From assembly GCF_001949145.1 (NCBI RefSeq), contig NW_019091411.1, forward strand, positions 752,335 to 816,334: a stretch of 64,000 nt of DNA. Reading direction: 5' to 3'. Below the pieces are notes generated by a model. The model was not told the origin of the DNA and ran no database searches. It saw only the letters and a program-made list of their open reading frames with translations. A program made the position numbers and the translations under genes. This document shows, piece by piece, positions 1 to 12,400 of this stretch (the stretch's first letter is position 1; every line of letters starts with the position of its first letter). The stretch is from Acanthaster planci. Taxonomy: Eukaryota; Echinodermata; Asteroidea; Valvatida; Acanthasteridae.

Positions 1-811
1 GAAAGTGCAGTGCAAACGAATGAAGTACGCGCACGTGTTGGTTCTCGCGCTAATGCCTTTTACGTACTAATTGTGCGCTTGATGCATTCACTTCGGTACT
101 CAATACATAGTCTAATACAACTACATATTTGTAAATATGTATCTGCGACTTACCAAAAACTTTACATATTCACGAGCATGATTTTATGACTTTTCAGGGA
201 AAAATTTCAAATTACATTGATTTTTTGCACAAAACTTCCTGAAGTTGTAATATTGTGGCGTCCAAATTTCTTTTTTGAGCTAAATTGTTGAATAGTTCAA
301 GGCAATGAGCCAACGAGCAACTCGTACTCAAAAATGTTTTCAATCAGCAAATTTTTCAATAACAATTTGACTGGATCAGAGTTTTTCATTACCTATCGAT
401 TGTTTCAATCACTTTATTGACCATCAATTATTTCACCATCGTGCTGTGTTTCTCGGGGGAAATGAAAAAAGGTTGTCTGCCAAATTGAGAATGTCAGATG
501 TGACAATTGGTCAACAATATCGAATGACTGCTGGTCAATGGTAAATTCCCTCCGACCTGGGATGAAAATTATTCCGGAGATCCGCAATGCCCATCGATCA
601 ACTGACAACCGAGATTAATGCCCATCAAAACAACAATCGATGTATTTGTCGAATCTGAATCGATCGATGATTGATTGACCAGCTAGTCAGGGAACAGACC
701 AATATATAGATCATGCTGCTTCCACACTTGGTATAATTGGGAGCCCTTACCTTGTTAAGGACTTAAAACGGATTTGAAAGAAAGACATTTTTGGACAAAC
801 AAACTGCTTAC
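1..811. other. No exon recognised; intron of the minus-strand vWA gene
   Basis: AT-rich DNA with no convincing coding segment on either strand. It should be part of the intron after the second vWA exon. Confidence 0.5.
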
Positions 812-973
812 ACGTTTGACATCCTGCCGTCCATGAGCCAAGATGTCCCTCGCTTCTTGCAGAGCCTTGGCCGTGTCTGTACTGCTGCCGTCTGTGTACC
901 TGACGTCTTTTATGGCCGAGACGAAGTTGCATTTGTTGCCCGTTTCGATGGCAATGTAATCAATGTGTCGGGT
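812..973 (-). CDS. vWA gene exon 2: middle of vWA domain
   Basis: 162 nt, 54 codons, phase 0 at both ends. It reads TRHIDYIAIETGNKCNF to ILAHGRQDVKR, matching the second third of the vWA fold in gene B (ALRRAHDILAGS). Confidence 0.8.
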
Positions 974-1799
974 CTATAATACGGGATAAGGAAAGCGCAC
1001 AAAGCAATAGTTTTAGGAGCACACAAATTACTTCACTGATATAACGTCATAATTATTCGTGAACACAACCGTACGAATATAAAAAGCTTTTTAAACGACT
1101 TCAACATCAATGGTAACATTTTAATGAGTTGATTGTTAGTATCATCATGGGCTTTGCCAAGATGTTATTTTCCGAATAAACGTCTGCAGTTTATTTCGGA
1201 CTTTTTCTTCTGTATAAATTGACTTCCTTGTGATAAAAATAGGCAGGCGGACGGACGGACTGATCATCAATGATTAGTGGTCCAATATACATGTAGATGG
1301 TCACCGTTAACCGCCTATTAGACAGCAGGTCAGTCAGTCGAGAAGGTAACTAGCCGCTAATGACTGGTCAGACAGCCACCAAGCTAACCAGCCAACTGAC
1401 AAACGGCCACTCAACTAGTCAAGCAACCAGTTAGAGAGTACAAGGGCAGATTACGGAGTGGTCAGTCGACTGACCAGCCAATCGCCCATTAAGCTCTATG
1501 CCCTACGCGTCACGCTAACTCACCACGTCCTCGCTGTAGCTGACGATCGCCACCTGGGTCGCGTCAGGGCCGATGCTAAACTCCGTCAGCAGGCTCTCCA
1601 CGAAGAACACCTGGACGTCGAAATCTTCAGGCCCAATGCTGCCGGAGCGGTCCAGCAGGAAAACCAGCTCGGACTTGCCGTGCGAGTAGTCGCGTCTCAG
1701 TGCAGAGTCTAAGATGGAGGGGTCACCCTGCAGCTGTTGCTCAGATGGCCCGGGGGCCAGCAGCAGCCAAGTCAAGATGACAGCCAGAAGAGCTGTCAT
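812..1799 (-). CDS. Secreted vWA-domain protein, 5' part (runs off window)
   Basis: Two exons on the minus strand, 1799-1524 and 973-812, join in phase 0. The start at 1799 gives a hydrophobic signal peptide (MTALLAVILTWLLLAPG), then a von Willebrand factor A domain. The MIDAS motif is DRSGS at residues 50-54 and the MIDAS threonine lies in DGSSTDTAKAL. Exon 1 ends in donor GTGAGT; exon 2 is bounded by acceptor TATAG and donor GTAAGC. The last part of the domain (the expected VVFLxTDG strand) is not in bases 1-811, so further exons lie beyond the left edge. The vWA is clearly related to that of the gene starting at 26077, but here an intron interrupts it after YSEDV. The gene is head-to-head with gene A, whose ATG is 1.5 kb away. 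vWA domains bind protein ligands through a divalent metal; the partner here is unknown. Confidence 0.82.
1240..1480. repeat. Degenerate GTCAG/ACCAGC-rich tract in vWA intron
   Basis: The intron between the two vWA exons holds many short variants of CAGTCAGT, GACTGGTCAG and ACCAGCCAACTGAC. No fixed period could be established by eye. Confidence 0.35.
1524..1799 (-). CDS. vWA gene exon 1: signal peptide and first half of vWA
   Basis: 276 nt, 92 codons, ending in phase 0 at donor GTGAGT. It carries the signal peptide and the first beta strand (ELVFLLDRSGSIG) through VAIVSYSEDV. The open frame extends upstream to 1919, but only the Met at 1799 gives a signal peptide. Confidence 0.82.
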
Positions 1800-3341
1800 G
1801 GTTTCACCTGACAAAACCGAAAAACGTTCACTGTAAAGTACAGGGTATGGGGTGGGTGGAGTGTAGTGCCCACCGGTTTTTTTGGGGGGGAGGAGACAGG
1901 GGTAAGTGACCAGAAGCACTCTGCAAATTGCACCAGCATCCGCGCTCTGGTTTTGCAGTTTTGTTGGACAGAACTAAAAAAAAAAAACCTCAGCCGGCTT
2001 TCAGACCAAAAAAACCCCCCTCAAAAATGACATCTGACGACCTATCACTAACTTACCCAGGTTTCAATCACTGAGGACTATACACTCTAATGTTTCGCTT
2101 ACATAGACAGTGCCGAAAGGAGCGAACATGATACTCATGTGAAGACAGTAAAATATCTGTAAACAGTGATCTGTGATCATAAATGTTTTGTTCTAGTTCT
2201 TCTCCATGCATGTTCTTGCAACACGTAAGTCTAAATTCTGTTTCCCGGACACCAGTAGCTGGTCTACAGGTGAGCAGGTGATAATGAGCTCCTAATACCC
2301 CCACCGCAACAAGCACACAAGCAAGCAAACAAAGACACCAGTAACATCACCATTGGTCATGGTTTGTTTACCAGTGAAAGGATTTTGGTTACAACGTACA
2401 AGAAGTGTCTTTTCATTTTACAAAGATTAAACAATTGGATATTATTCCTCGTAAATTTTTTTTCACCGCATTTGACAACAATGTGAGAACATCAGGTCCT
2501 TCCAAGTTAAATTTTGATACTTTGCAACATGAAAAAAGAGGTAGTAAGTCATTTTTTCTCTCTGTAAACCAGTTAATTTGATTGCTCCTTTGGTCTATCT
2601 TGGACACATGAAACCTGTCCTTTATTACGCCAGTTGCTCTCCAAACTTACAATGCTTATACCAATGACAGAGCCCGTCCATCTGATAATATACTTGTTGA
2701 ACAGGGAAAAGGAACAAACTTATTGTTCAGAGTAGTTTTGAAAATAGGGATTGTGGGTCTTCATTGGACCAATAAAGCTATCGCACTTTCCTCTGTTGTT
2801 AAGTAAAAGCTGTGAAGTGGATCAAAAGCTTTAACACGCAATACTTACCACTGTTTTGTTCGACTGAAGCGCTGGAAAATCTCTACCAACGTCCGGGTGC
2901 CTTTCACTTTCAGAAAAAAAGTTCAGGTCTGCGCTAAGCAACGACTATGTTGACGAATTTCAACATCCGTAATTCCAAAGCAATAAACCAGCTTCTTGCG
3001 ACTGGTGCACGGGATTGGTGCGCGTACGCCTCTGGGGACTCGACCGTGGTGCCCTTGTTGTGATCCCTGGTTTCCGGTAATTCCTCGGTTCTGGTGAAGT
3101 TCCGGGTTACTGGCATATGCATGATTCTTTGCCAACAGTCTACAGCGGCACCAACACGACTGGTGTTTATTGGATTTGTCCTTGCCGTGGTCATCGGTAA
3201 GGTGCCGTTGGATTTGTATATTTCTCCTTGAATCTCTAGATCCATTCTGAAGAACTAAAGGAGTGTTTTTTTCACCTCTGAACATATTAAAATTAAAACT
3301 TCACTGGGGACACTGCATTCTCTTCAAAGCGAACGTTCAGG
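1800..3341. promoter_or_regulatory. Shared 5' region between two divergent genes
   Basis: About 1.5 kb separates the minus-strand vWA start (1799) from the plus-strand gene A start (3342). It probably contains both promoters, but no convincing TATA box was found. It also contains a possible alternative first exon at 3121-3196. Confidence 0.4.
3121..3196 (+). CDS. Possible alternative first coding exon of gene A
   Basis: From ATG 3121 the frame encodes 25 codons plus one base and stops at a good donor, G|GTAAGG. The peptide has a strongly hydrophobic stretch (LVFIGFVLAVVIG) that could be a signal peptide or signal anchor. It ends in phase 1, as does the better-supported first exon at 3342-3420, so either would splice in frame to exon 2. 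This may be chance. Confidence 0.25.
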
Positions 3342-3420
3342 ATGGCACTGTGTTGGTTACTAGTGATTTGTGGGGCCCTCTGCCTATCGACACGGCCTCT
3401 ATCGGCCACAGCACAACGTG
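3342..3420 (+). CDS. Gene A exon 1: signal peptide
   Basis: ATG 3342 opens a typical signal peptide ([16 protein letters not shown], then SATAQRG) and ends in phase 1 at donor GTAAGC. It joins in frame to exon 2 at 5173. Confidence 0.75.
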
Positions 3421-6400
3421 GTAAGCATTTGGAACATTGTACTAGATCCTTACAATGTAAGCGCTCCACTACGCAGCATTATAACGGTGACTGCGTCTCG
3501 TCAGATACGACGCACTGTAAGCTCTGCAGTCCCTTTGTTAGCAACTTGCGATCTTTTTTAAACGTTTGCAAAAAACAATTCCGTGGGGGTTAAGGGGGTA
3601 TCTAAAAACAACTTCCCTACGTTCCGAATGCAAAGCCCAAAAGTTTAGTTTCGCCCATTTTAAAGACTGTATAAGAAAACATTGGGCTCTTCAACTGCTC
3701 CTGTCCAAAGTGACTTGCTTGCAGTTGGGTCACTCATCCATTGAACAAGCACGAATGTGTACGGATTCCAGTCCAGTCCGTCTGGCTCTGTGCAAAGCAA
3801 TGTGCAGTCTTAGACCCTGTAAAATTCCGAAATCAGTCTTATCCAGTGTTTCGACGACAAATTGACTCGACAACGTGGTAACATGGATGTTGATTTAAGC
3901 TTTTGTAGGACAAAGATTTTGGCCTACACTGTAAAAATACAGGTTAAAAATTGGGCCAAACAAGTTTACCAACAGATGGTTTGTCTCTCTTTGAATTACA
4001 TGTTTGGTCAACTACCACACAAGAAACCGAACATTTGAAATCAGTAACTGCCGTATTGTCGATTCAGTCTCACATTTGAAGCCAATGTGTTATAGTGTTG
4101 AACAGTTCATGTCAAAGGTTGACAAATCTAACGTGCAAAATTTCTATCATTCTCCCACGACCCATTTTTACGACGATAGGACCGTACCACTCTGAATCTC
4201 CGACGGAACAATCAATTTCAAGATTTTCCCCAAAGAGAGAATATCGTGACAATGTCATTTTGCGTTATCACAGGTGATTTTTTAATTCATTTCTCTCTCT
4301 GTAGCTGACCAACTAGTCGTGACGTTCATGATTTTGAACCGATTGACAAAGAGACACACACCTCGCCGTCAAACATTGTGGTAGTGCGAGATTTCACGTT
4401 AATATCCACGCTTAAACGAAAAATATTGACCGGTAGTCTTATTTCCACTTTTCAAGCATTAAGTTACCTCAAATCTGACCCTTCGTTAACCCGGTAGACA
4501 AACTGAAGGTCTGACGACTTCGACATCCACTCCGGATGGTTGCCCAACTAAAACTTTTTCAGATCCCAAATATACCACACTTGAGATACTTAGTTGTATC
4601 CATGCATGTCCAGCTGATAGAAGTTGGTCTTTTTTATACCCACTGAGTTTGAAGTGATCCATCTTCATCCTTTTTCTGAGCAGTTATTTTCTGTGGCCTT
4701 TCCCCCGACAGTATAACATGTAAACCTGAAACTTGACACGAGCATCAACCCAGATTCCTGAATGTACGTAACGATTGCATCATCGGCTATCAAATCACTA
4801 GCGATTTTAGTTTCAGCCTTACACATTGTATTCATAACCTTAGCTTACAGATGAACTTTAAACCCAACGGCTTCGTGACCTAATGACGTACAATGAGCAA
4901 TGGTGTATAACTACAGGGGGCACGTCCCCTTCCGTTGAAATCTCTGCTGAGTTTATATTATAACTGTGCAGTCACAGCTTTGTGGTGCCCCCTTGGAAAA
5001 ATGTATGCACCCACGGGTGCCCCCCCCGACAATTAGCCCTATGCCACTGACCATGAGAAAATTCAGCTGACAGATTGTGGAGTTTGTGTGACTGAAATGA
5101 GCTAGATAGAATGCCCAGAGATTCAAGTTTTTAGTTAATCATGTACAGTTGTTATTACTTTTGGGGGCATAGTCGAGCAAACTGATTCTGAGGAAGATGG
5201 CAGATTCCCGTGTGGCCAGCCACCAAGCATCGAGAACGGCAGCTATGAAACCTACAATCACGGCGCTTCCATTGCATACCTCTGTGACGATGGGTTCATG
5301 ATGTACACGTTTGGTGNATCGTGCAAGACATTGCCGAGACGGAAGATGGAGTGGGAGCACCCCGATCTGCACGGGTAAGAGTTCCATTCAATGCTGGCGT
5401 ATCAAGCGAATGACACATTGAGAAGTTTTAACTGAAGTAAGTTTCCACTGAACTATTTTTGTGTTTGAGAAAACAATGTGCCTGATTGTAGACACAGTAT
5501 TACCACCCTTTGGGTTTGAGGGTTAATCAGGATTTTTTGGGAGGCAAAATAAAAATAAAACACACTGTCCTAAAAAAAAAAACAATTCCTTTTACCCTCA
5601 CCCTAGACCTGGATACACCACTGGTTATTTAGTCTCCTACTTCAGCTAATGGTTTTTGAACTTGATCGTAGGTGTCACCAGGATTTTTCGGGGGGCAAAA
5701 TTCAATCAGAGCAAAACTGACTAACCCTGAACGATGGTAGAGGATCTAATTCTGTATTATTTTCAAGCAAATTGACAATTGTCATCCCCTTTCATGTTTT
5801 TCTTTTCATTAATATTCCCATTTTGAATCTTTTCTTTCTCGCAAAAACACCCCTTCTCCCATGTGACGCCTATGTTCCCGATAATATGTCTTCAAGCGGA
5901 TCCATATTATACGTTATTACTTCAGTTTATGCGTCCATTGTAGACCTGCGTGCTTTATGCACAATGAGCACGAATGATTGAATGAAAGAAATGGGTTATT
6001 TGAATTACTGGTTGTTTTTTTTAAGCTGGTGGGTGTTCAGAGGAAGACGCACCTACTGTAGAGAACTCCGCTGTACAGCGATTCAACGGAGGCACGGTTC
6101 GGTTCCATCGCTGTTATGCTGGGTTCGAGCGCCAGTGGGAGGGTTCCATGGTAATCTACTGCGATGGTGCTCGCTGGCGTAACGAGCCAGGACGGTGTGT
6201 GAGGGCTTCATCATCTCCGTGTGGACCAGCTCCACACGTAGAGAATGCAAGACAGACCACGCAATCTGACGGACTGATTACCTACACGTGTGAACCGGGC
6301 TACAGACGGAGACTGGGGGNGTCGCAAAAGACATTGCCAAGACGGAAGATGGAGTGGGAGCACCCCGATCTGCTCGGGTAAGAGTTCCATTCAATGCTGG

Positions 6401-9400
6401 CGTATCAAGCGAATGACACATTACGAAGTTTTAACTGAAGTAGGTTTCCAGTGAACTAGTTTTGTGTTTGAAAAAACAATGTGCCTGATTGTAGACACAG
6501 TATTACCACCCTTTGGGTTTGAGGGTTCAATTCCAAAAAAGAATCCATTTTACTCTCACCCAAGACCTGGATACACCACTGGTTATTTAGTCTCCTACTT
6601 CAGCTAATGGTTTTTGAACTTGATCGTAGGTGTCACCTGGATTTTTCCGGGGGCAAAATTCAATCAGGAGCTAAACTGACTAACCCTGAACGATGGTAGA
6701 GGATCTAATTCTGAATTATTTTCAAGCAAATTGACAATTTGCATCCCCTTTCATGTTTTTCTTTTCATTATTTTTCCCATTTTGAATCTTTTCTTTCTCG
6801 CCAAAAAACCCCTTCTCCCACGTGACGCCCATGTTCCCGATAATATGTCTTCAAGCGGATCCATATTATACGTTTTAGACATAAATTTGAACTGAATTAC
6901 TTCAGTTTATGAGTCCATTGTAGACCTATGTACTTTGTGCACAATGAGCACGAATGATTGAATGTTAAAAATGGGTTATTTGAACTACTCGTTGTTTTTT
7001 AATCAGCTGGTGGGTGTTCAGAGGAAGACGCGCCTACTGTAGAAAACTCCAGTGTACAGCGATTCAACGGAGGCACGGTTCGGTTCCATCGCTGTAATGC
7101 TGGGTTCGAGCGCCAGTGGGGAGGTTCCATGGTAATCTACTGCGATGGTGCTCGCTGGCGTAACGAGCCAGGACGGTGTGTGGGGGCTTTCTCATCTCCG
7201 TGTGGACAAGCTCCACACGTTGAGAATGCAAGACGGACCAAGCATTCTAACGGACTGATTACCTACACGTGTGAACCGGGCTACAGACGGAGACTGGGGG
7301 GAGGCAGCATTCTATGCAGTGCAGATGAGCAATGGATCGGCTCACCAGGAGTATGCACACGTAAGAAAAACAAAAAAAATATTTTTAAGTCCTGAGAATT
7401 ATCACTGATGTTACAAACTATTGCAAGTGATGCCAAATTATGGGACTGCGTCATAGCACCTGGAATTGTCTAATTCTACACCCCTTCCAAGTTTTTCATT
7501 TATCCAAAGACATAATGCGCTTGTATTTGTTTTGTATAGAAAAAAATAGCCAAAAATGTCGCTTTATTGGTATGAACTACCAGTGCGTAACTATGGTCAA
7601 TTTGAGACTGAATTGGTGAATTTACTTACTGTTAATAAATGGAATTTAATTATCGAATAGGCCTAAGTTTGACAAGATAGTTATGTTTCCACTCGGGAAT
7701 CTCTTGGAAACCTTGACAGACGTAGGATAAAATATTTATGATCCGGGGCTCGGAAAACACATGAACGATTGTCAATCGATTTACACTTTCAGTCAGAATG
7801 AGTCCATTCGTGTTCATTATATCATAAGACCAATGGTAGCTGTGAAATTAAAGGAAAAAATAATAGCCATCATTCCGGTAAATGACGCTAACATGACTGA
7901 CCCTTTCAGAGTTTTTTTATCGTATACAACTCTAACTTCAAGTTAGATTTGTCGATTGACGGGAAGGGCCTGTAGACCAAGTTTGCCTAATTCTGTTTAG
8001 GTAATGCAAATATTTTCCCCTTTTTGTGGCAGGTTTATTCTGAAAAATGAGGAAGATGTCATACTGATAACCATAAATTATTTAGCCAATCACGAACTAC
8101 AAGTCATTGTTTGATTCCCCGGGTATTATTCGGTGGAGATAGAAAGTCACTGAAAACTATCGCAGAAGTTTAATGTATTCGTGTGCGTCTATCTTAAACC
8201 ATTGATACTAACAGAGAGACTTTTGAAAACTTATATGCAGGTCAGGGATGTGTCGTTCCCAGGACAGATAGCATTCAGAATGGTATCATCAATATCAAGC
8301 AATCGGGGGCTGTGCTAAAGATCGACTGTCAGGCTGGGTACGAGATGAGGGGGTCATCAGTGCTGTACTGCAATGGTCGGCAATGGAACGGAACTTTACC
8401 AACATGTACAGCCGCGCAGCCGAGTAATGGCTACCCCGCGTCCATACGGGATGGCACTCACTGCGGTAATAGCATACCTACAGTGAGCAATGCGTACCTG
8501 CGATATGCAAACAAAAAGGACGCAGAGGGTAGACTGTTTTACGCTCTAGTTTACAGCTGTCACCGAGGCCATACTTTGCGTCCAGCCAACTACGCCGTGT
8601 ACTGCTCCGGTGGTAATGTTGTCGGGACACTACCAAACTGTCTGGGTATGTGTTGATTTCCTTTCATTACTACTAGGCCTAATCCATCATGTCTGAATAG
8701 AGCTTGAACTTGACTCACTTATGAGCTAGTTGCATGAATTTCGGAGAGACCGTTAAAAGTTTAAATCGTCTCCATGAGTTATAAGGAATCGTAATTTTCT
8801 GGCTGTTGTTTTAATACACTTTATCCGATGTAGACTTTGAAGAATGCTTTTAAAAGACATTTCAGTTACTTTGCTCTTTGAATTTTGAGAAAATGGTATT
8901 GTACAGGGATACGCTTTTCGAGAATAAGTGAGCAAAACCAACTGGTGTATTACCTGAACAAACGGGACCGAAAGCTTGTGATCTGTATGTTCCAATTCCA
9001 CCCAAGTCAAAAACACTGGCAAGATAAATTCATCACATTGTTATTAAAGTCCATTTTATACTGTAGTTCACTTTTGTTCTAAAACGAAATGAGGTTTGAA
9101 TTTGTGTTCCACCTCTTGATTTCCTCAATTTCTGACAATCCCGAAGCTACTTGTGGCCATAATAATGGAGGATGCCGGCATACCTGCAGGAATGGACCCG
9201 ACGGTGCAGTCTGCTCGTGTTGGGATGGGTACCAACCAGCAAGTTCAGACGGCAAGACTTGCCGAGGTACAACGTGGACCCAAATCTGTTATTATCTTCT
9301 TTTGCAATAAAGGTTCATTTGGAAAATGGATAATCCAAGTCATTTTAGCACTTCATTAGACTCTGATAGAGCAAGCAATAATTATTAGATTGAAAGTCAG

Positions 9401-12400
9401 TAGAATCGAATGGCTGCTCGCTGCTAGACCTTCCTGGTCCTAGCAATCGATCACATCCTTTGTTGCTTTCTCTGGGATAGATGCAAACAGGTCATACAGT
9501 TGAAACACTGAGAAAAAGTGTCACGTGTTCACACAGCTTTTTTCGGGGGCCTTCTTTTGTCGTCGTATTGTTTAAGCTTAATAGCCGTTTCGGGAAGAAC
9601 CCGTTCTTTATTTTGCCCGCGATTTCCAACCGAGGACCTTTACCCATGACGTTAGTTGTTCAAGAAATGAAAGGGCTCCCAAATTCTTTGCTCGTCCCAA
9701 CCCCAGCAGGCCTGGGTGCTGGAAAGGAGAAAAGGGTTTCATATATTTTTGGAAAGGAAATACGCCCCGGCCATGGGTGTGCTTTAGTGGGTTACTTGTC
9801 CGTTTGCAGTCAATGCGCACGTGTCACGACTTTGTGCGCGTGCAAAAATTGGCCCGTGATATTGTTCAAAATAAGCAAACCAGTGACAAAAATTGTCATG
9901 CATTTGCCCGTCCTGGCCTCTTGTGCGGCCGCCGCTGCGATGGATGTGAAAGCGAAGCGAATTTGACGTCACGAAAGATTTGCAGCAAAATTTCGTTCGA
10001 GTTAACTGAAATAAGTTCACCTTTGCGAATTCACTGCGCGAATATTTTATCTGACCTCACAAATACGCGTTTGTATTTTGCTTTTGCGCCAAAATCTTTA
10101 CAGATACCAAGTAACTTTGAACGACATGTTTTCTTCGTTTATGTCTGTCTAGATATCAACGAATGTTTAGCCAACAATGGCAGAGGTCCATGCCAGCACA
10201 TATGCTATAACAGCCCTGGAAGCTTCTCCTGCTATTGTCACTCAGGATTCACTTTGGCACAAGACAAAACCAGCTGTTTACGTAAGTTGCTCTAGCAGTT
10301 TCATAGCATCGTTCATCTCTTTATGCTTTTTTATTATTATTTATTTTTTAATTTCTGGTAATGACACCAAGGATTCCTCAAAAGCGCCCCTTAGGCACTG
10401 CAGTTTGCAAGTCTGAAGAACCTGATGAGAGGAGACAATGAGAAGCTGTTACAGTTTTAAAGGTGGGAGGAAAACCTAAGAGGAATATTCTGGAATCAGG
10501 TAGAGACTGAAAACCCAATCCACACCGGGCTGGGATTCGAACCCGGACCACAGAGGTGGAAGGCGAGGAAAGAACCACTACGTCAACCTGACTTCCCTTT
10601 ATTCCAAAGAATAAAAAAGCAAAATTGTTATGTTTCTTTCCGGAAATCATTTTCTATTCACCAATGTTGTTACACCGGCAGGACCACAATTTGAACTTGT
10701 TCTGTTTTTTTCACATTCCATTTGCATATTTGTATGAAAAGGACACCCCGTAAGCAGTAGAACATTTAAAAACCTTTTTTGAACATTTAAAAATTTAGCA
10801 TTTCAACTTGCTACAGTAAGGGATTGACTTTGACAAACCGTCCGTGAGCATCTCACAAGTGCCTGATAAACAGAACATCTTTCGAGTGAAATGATTAAAC
10901 GTGGAAAGAGGAAGTGATCACTCACAAATGAATTTCTCGTTTTGAATATAGAAGAGGAACACATTTTGATGGCTAATGGACATCTGAGAGGTGATATCTT
11001 GGAAAAGGCTGTGTTGTTGCCTAAACCAGAATTTAGCCTACTTGTAACATTTATGTTTTTCAGGAAATCAAGACCAATGCAAATGTGGTACACACGGCCG
11101 ATGCGTGCGAAATTATGGTACTAGGCCTACGTGCGTTTGTTATGATGGATACCGCCAGAGTAGTGATGGTCTACGTTGTGTTGGTAAGTATAAAATTACT
11201 TTATTTGCATAGTTAAAATAGAAGTATTTCCCCAATAGGCCTACATTTGGGAATAATTTGAAGGGAAGTTTAGACCGGTGTACTGTGACCAACGTTAAGC
11301 CAAACGTGGGGCAACAATTTCCCATTTTCGTGTGAACGGAATCTTTATTCAAACTATATATACCTTAATATATAAGTCAACTATTCTTTTTATCTTAGAT
11401 CCAGAACCTCCATGTGATTGCGGGAGAGGCTCTACCAGATGCGAAGAAATCGATGGAGTAAAGAGATGTACCTGTGCTCGTGGGTACAGAGCCAGTTCTG
11501 ATGGAACTAGATGTGATGGTACTTCATACTTTGTGATTTAATCTCAAACTGTTACGGGCTTTGCTTTTGGTCACTATGACCAGTCCTGCTAAATTTAAGC
11601 GAACACTGTAGTTAACTATAAGTTGACCAAACATCGCCCGAATGATAGATTATCTTGACCATCATAGTCGACCATTTGGAACCAGTTCTGGTGCATGGTT
11701 TCACTGATGGCTATCATTAGCTTATTTCATTTCTCAGTATAAAAGTAACCATTTACATGAAACAGATTGTACTGAATGTTTTTGATGAATGAACGATGGA
11801 GAGTTAGGCCTACAACCAACAGCAAAATGTATAAGTGACAATACCAGCTACAGCAATTAGTTCAACTTGGGTCGCTCGAGAGTGACTATAGTGCACGTGC
11901 GTTCCTGAACTTTTCCTCAGAAATATTAAACTAGGCAACGTCTGTAACTCAGATTTTCAATTGGTTCTTCCCAATAGACATCGATGAGTGCTTGGAGAGC
12001 GAGGACGGCCTGGCTGACTGCCAGGAGGCGTGTCAGAATACCTTGGGCTCATACAGCTGTTACTGCCCCCAACAGTGGCTTCGTCTCGCTGCAGACCTGC
12101 GGTCTTGTGAAGGTAGTCTTGGAAGAAAAGTTTTGCCTGGTTGTTTTATTAGTTGCATTTGAATCGTGCATGAAGGAAATTAAATGGAAGGTAGGTTGGC
12201 ATGGTGCTGGATTCGGAACTGGAATGAGCACACCTTGGGCTGATATTGCTGTCTTTGCCGGCAGTGGTGGCTTCGCCTAGCTGTAGACAAACAGACCTGC
12301 AAAAGCAGTTTTGCAGGAAGTTGGGAATTTAATGTGAAACATGGTGCAAAATTCTAAGAGTTACTTACGGTCATCTGTATGGCAGAACATGAGTCGTCTA

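Noticed and set aside
2923-3285. Overlapping minus-strand open frames of 103-120 codons
   Set aside because: No recognisable domain or signal peptide, and no splice partners. They lie opposite the possible first exon at 3121-3196.
9481-9966. 161-codon plus-strand open frame
   Set aside because: Lies in an intron of gene A, has no domain pattern and overlaps a dispersed repeat.
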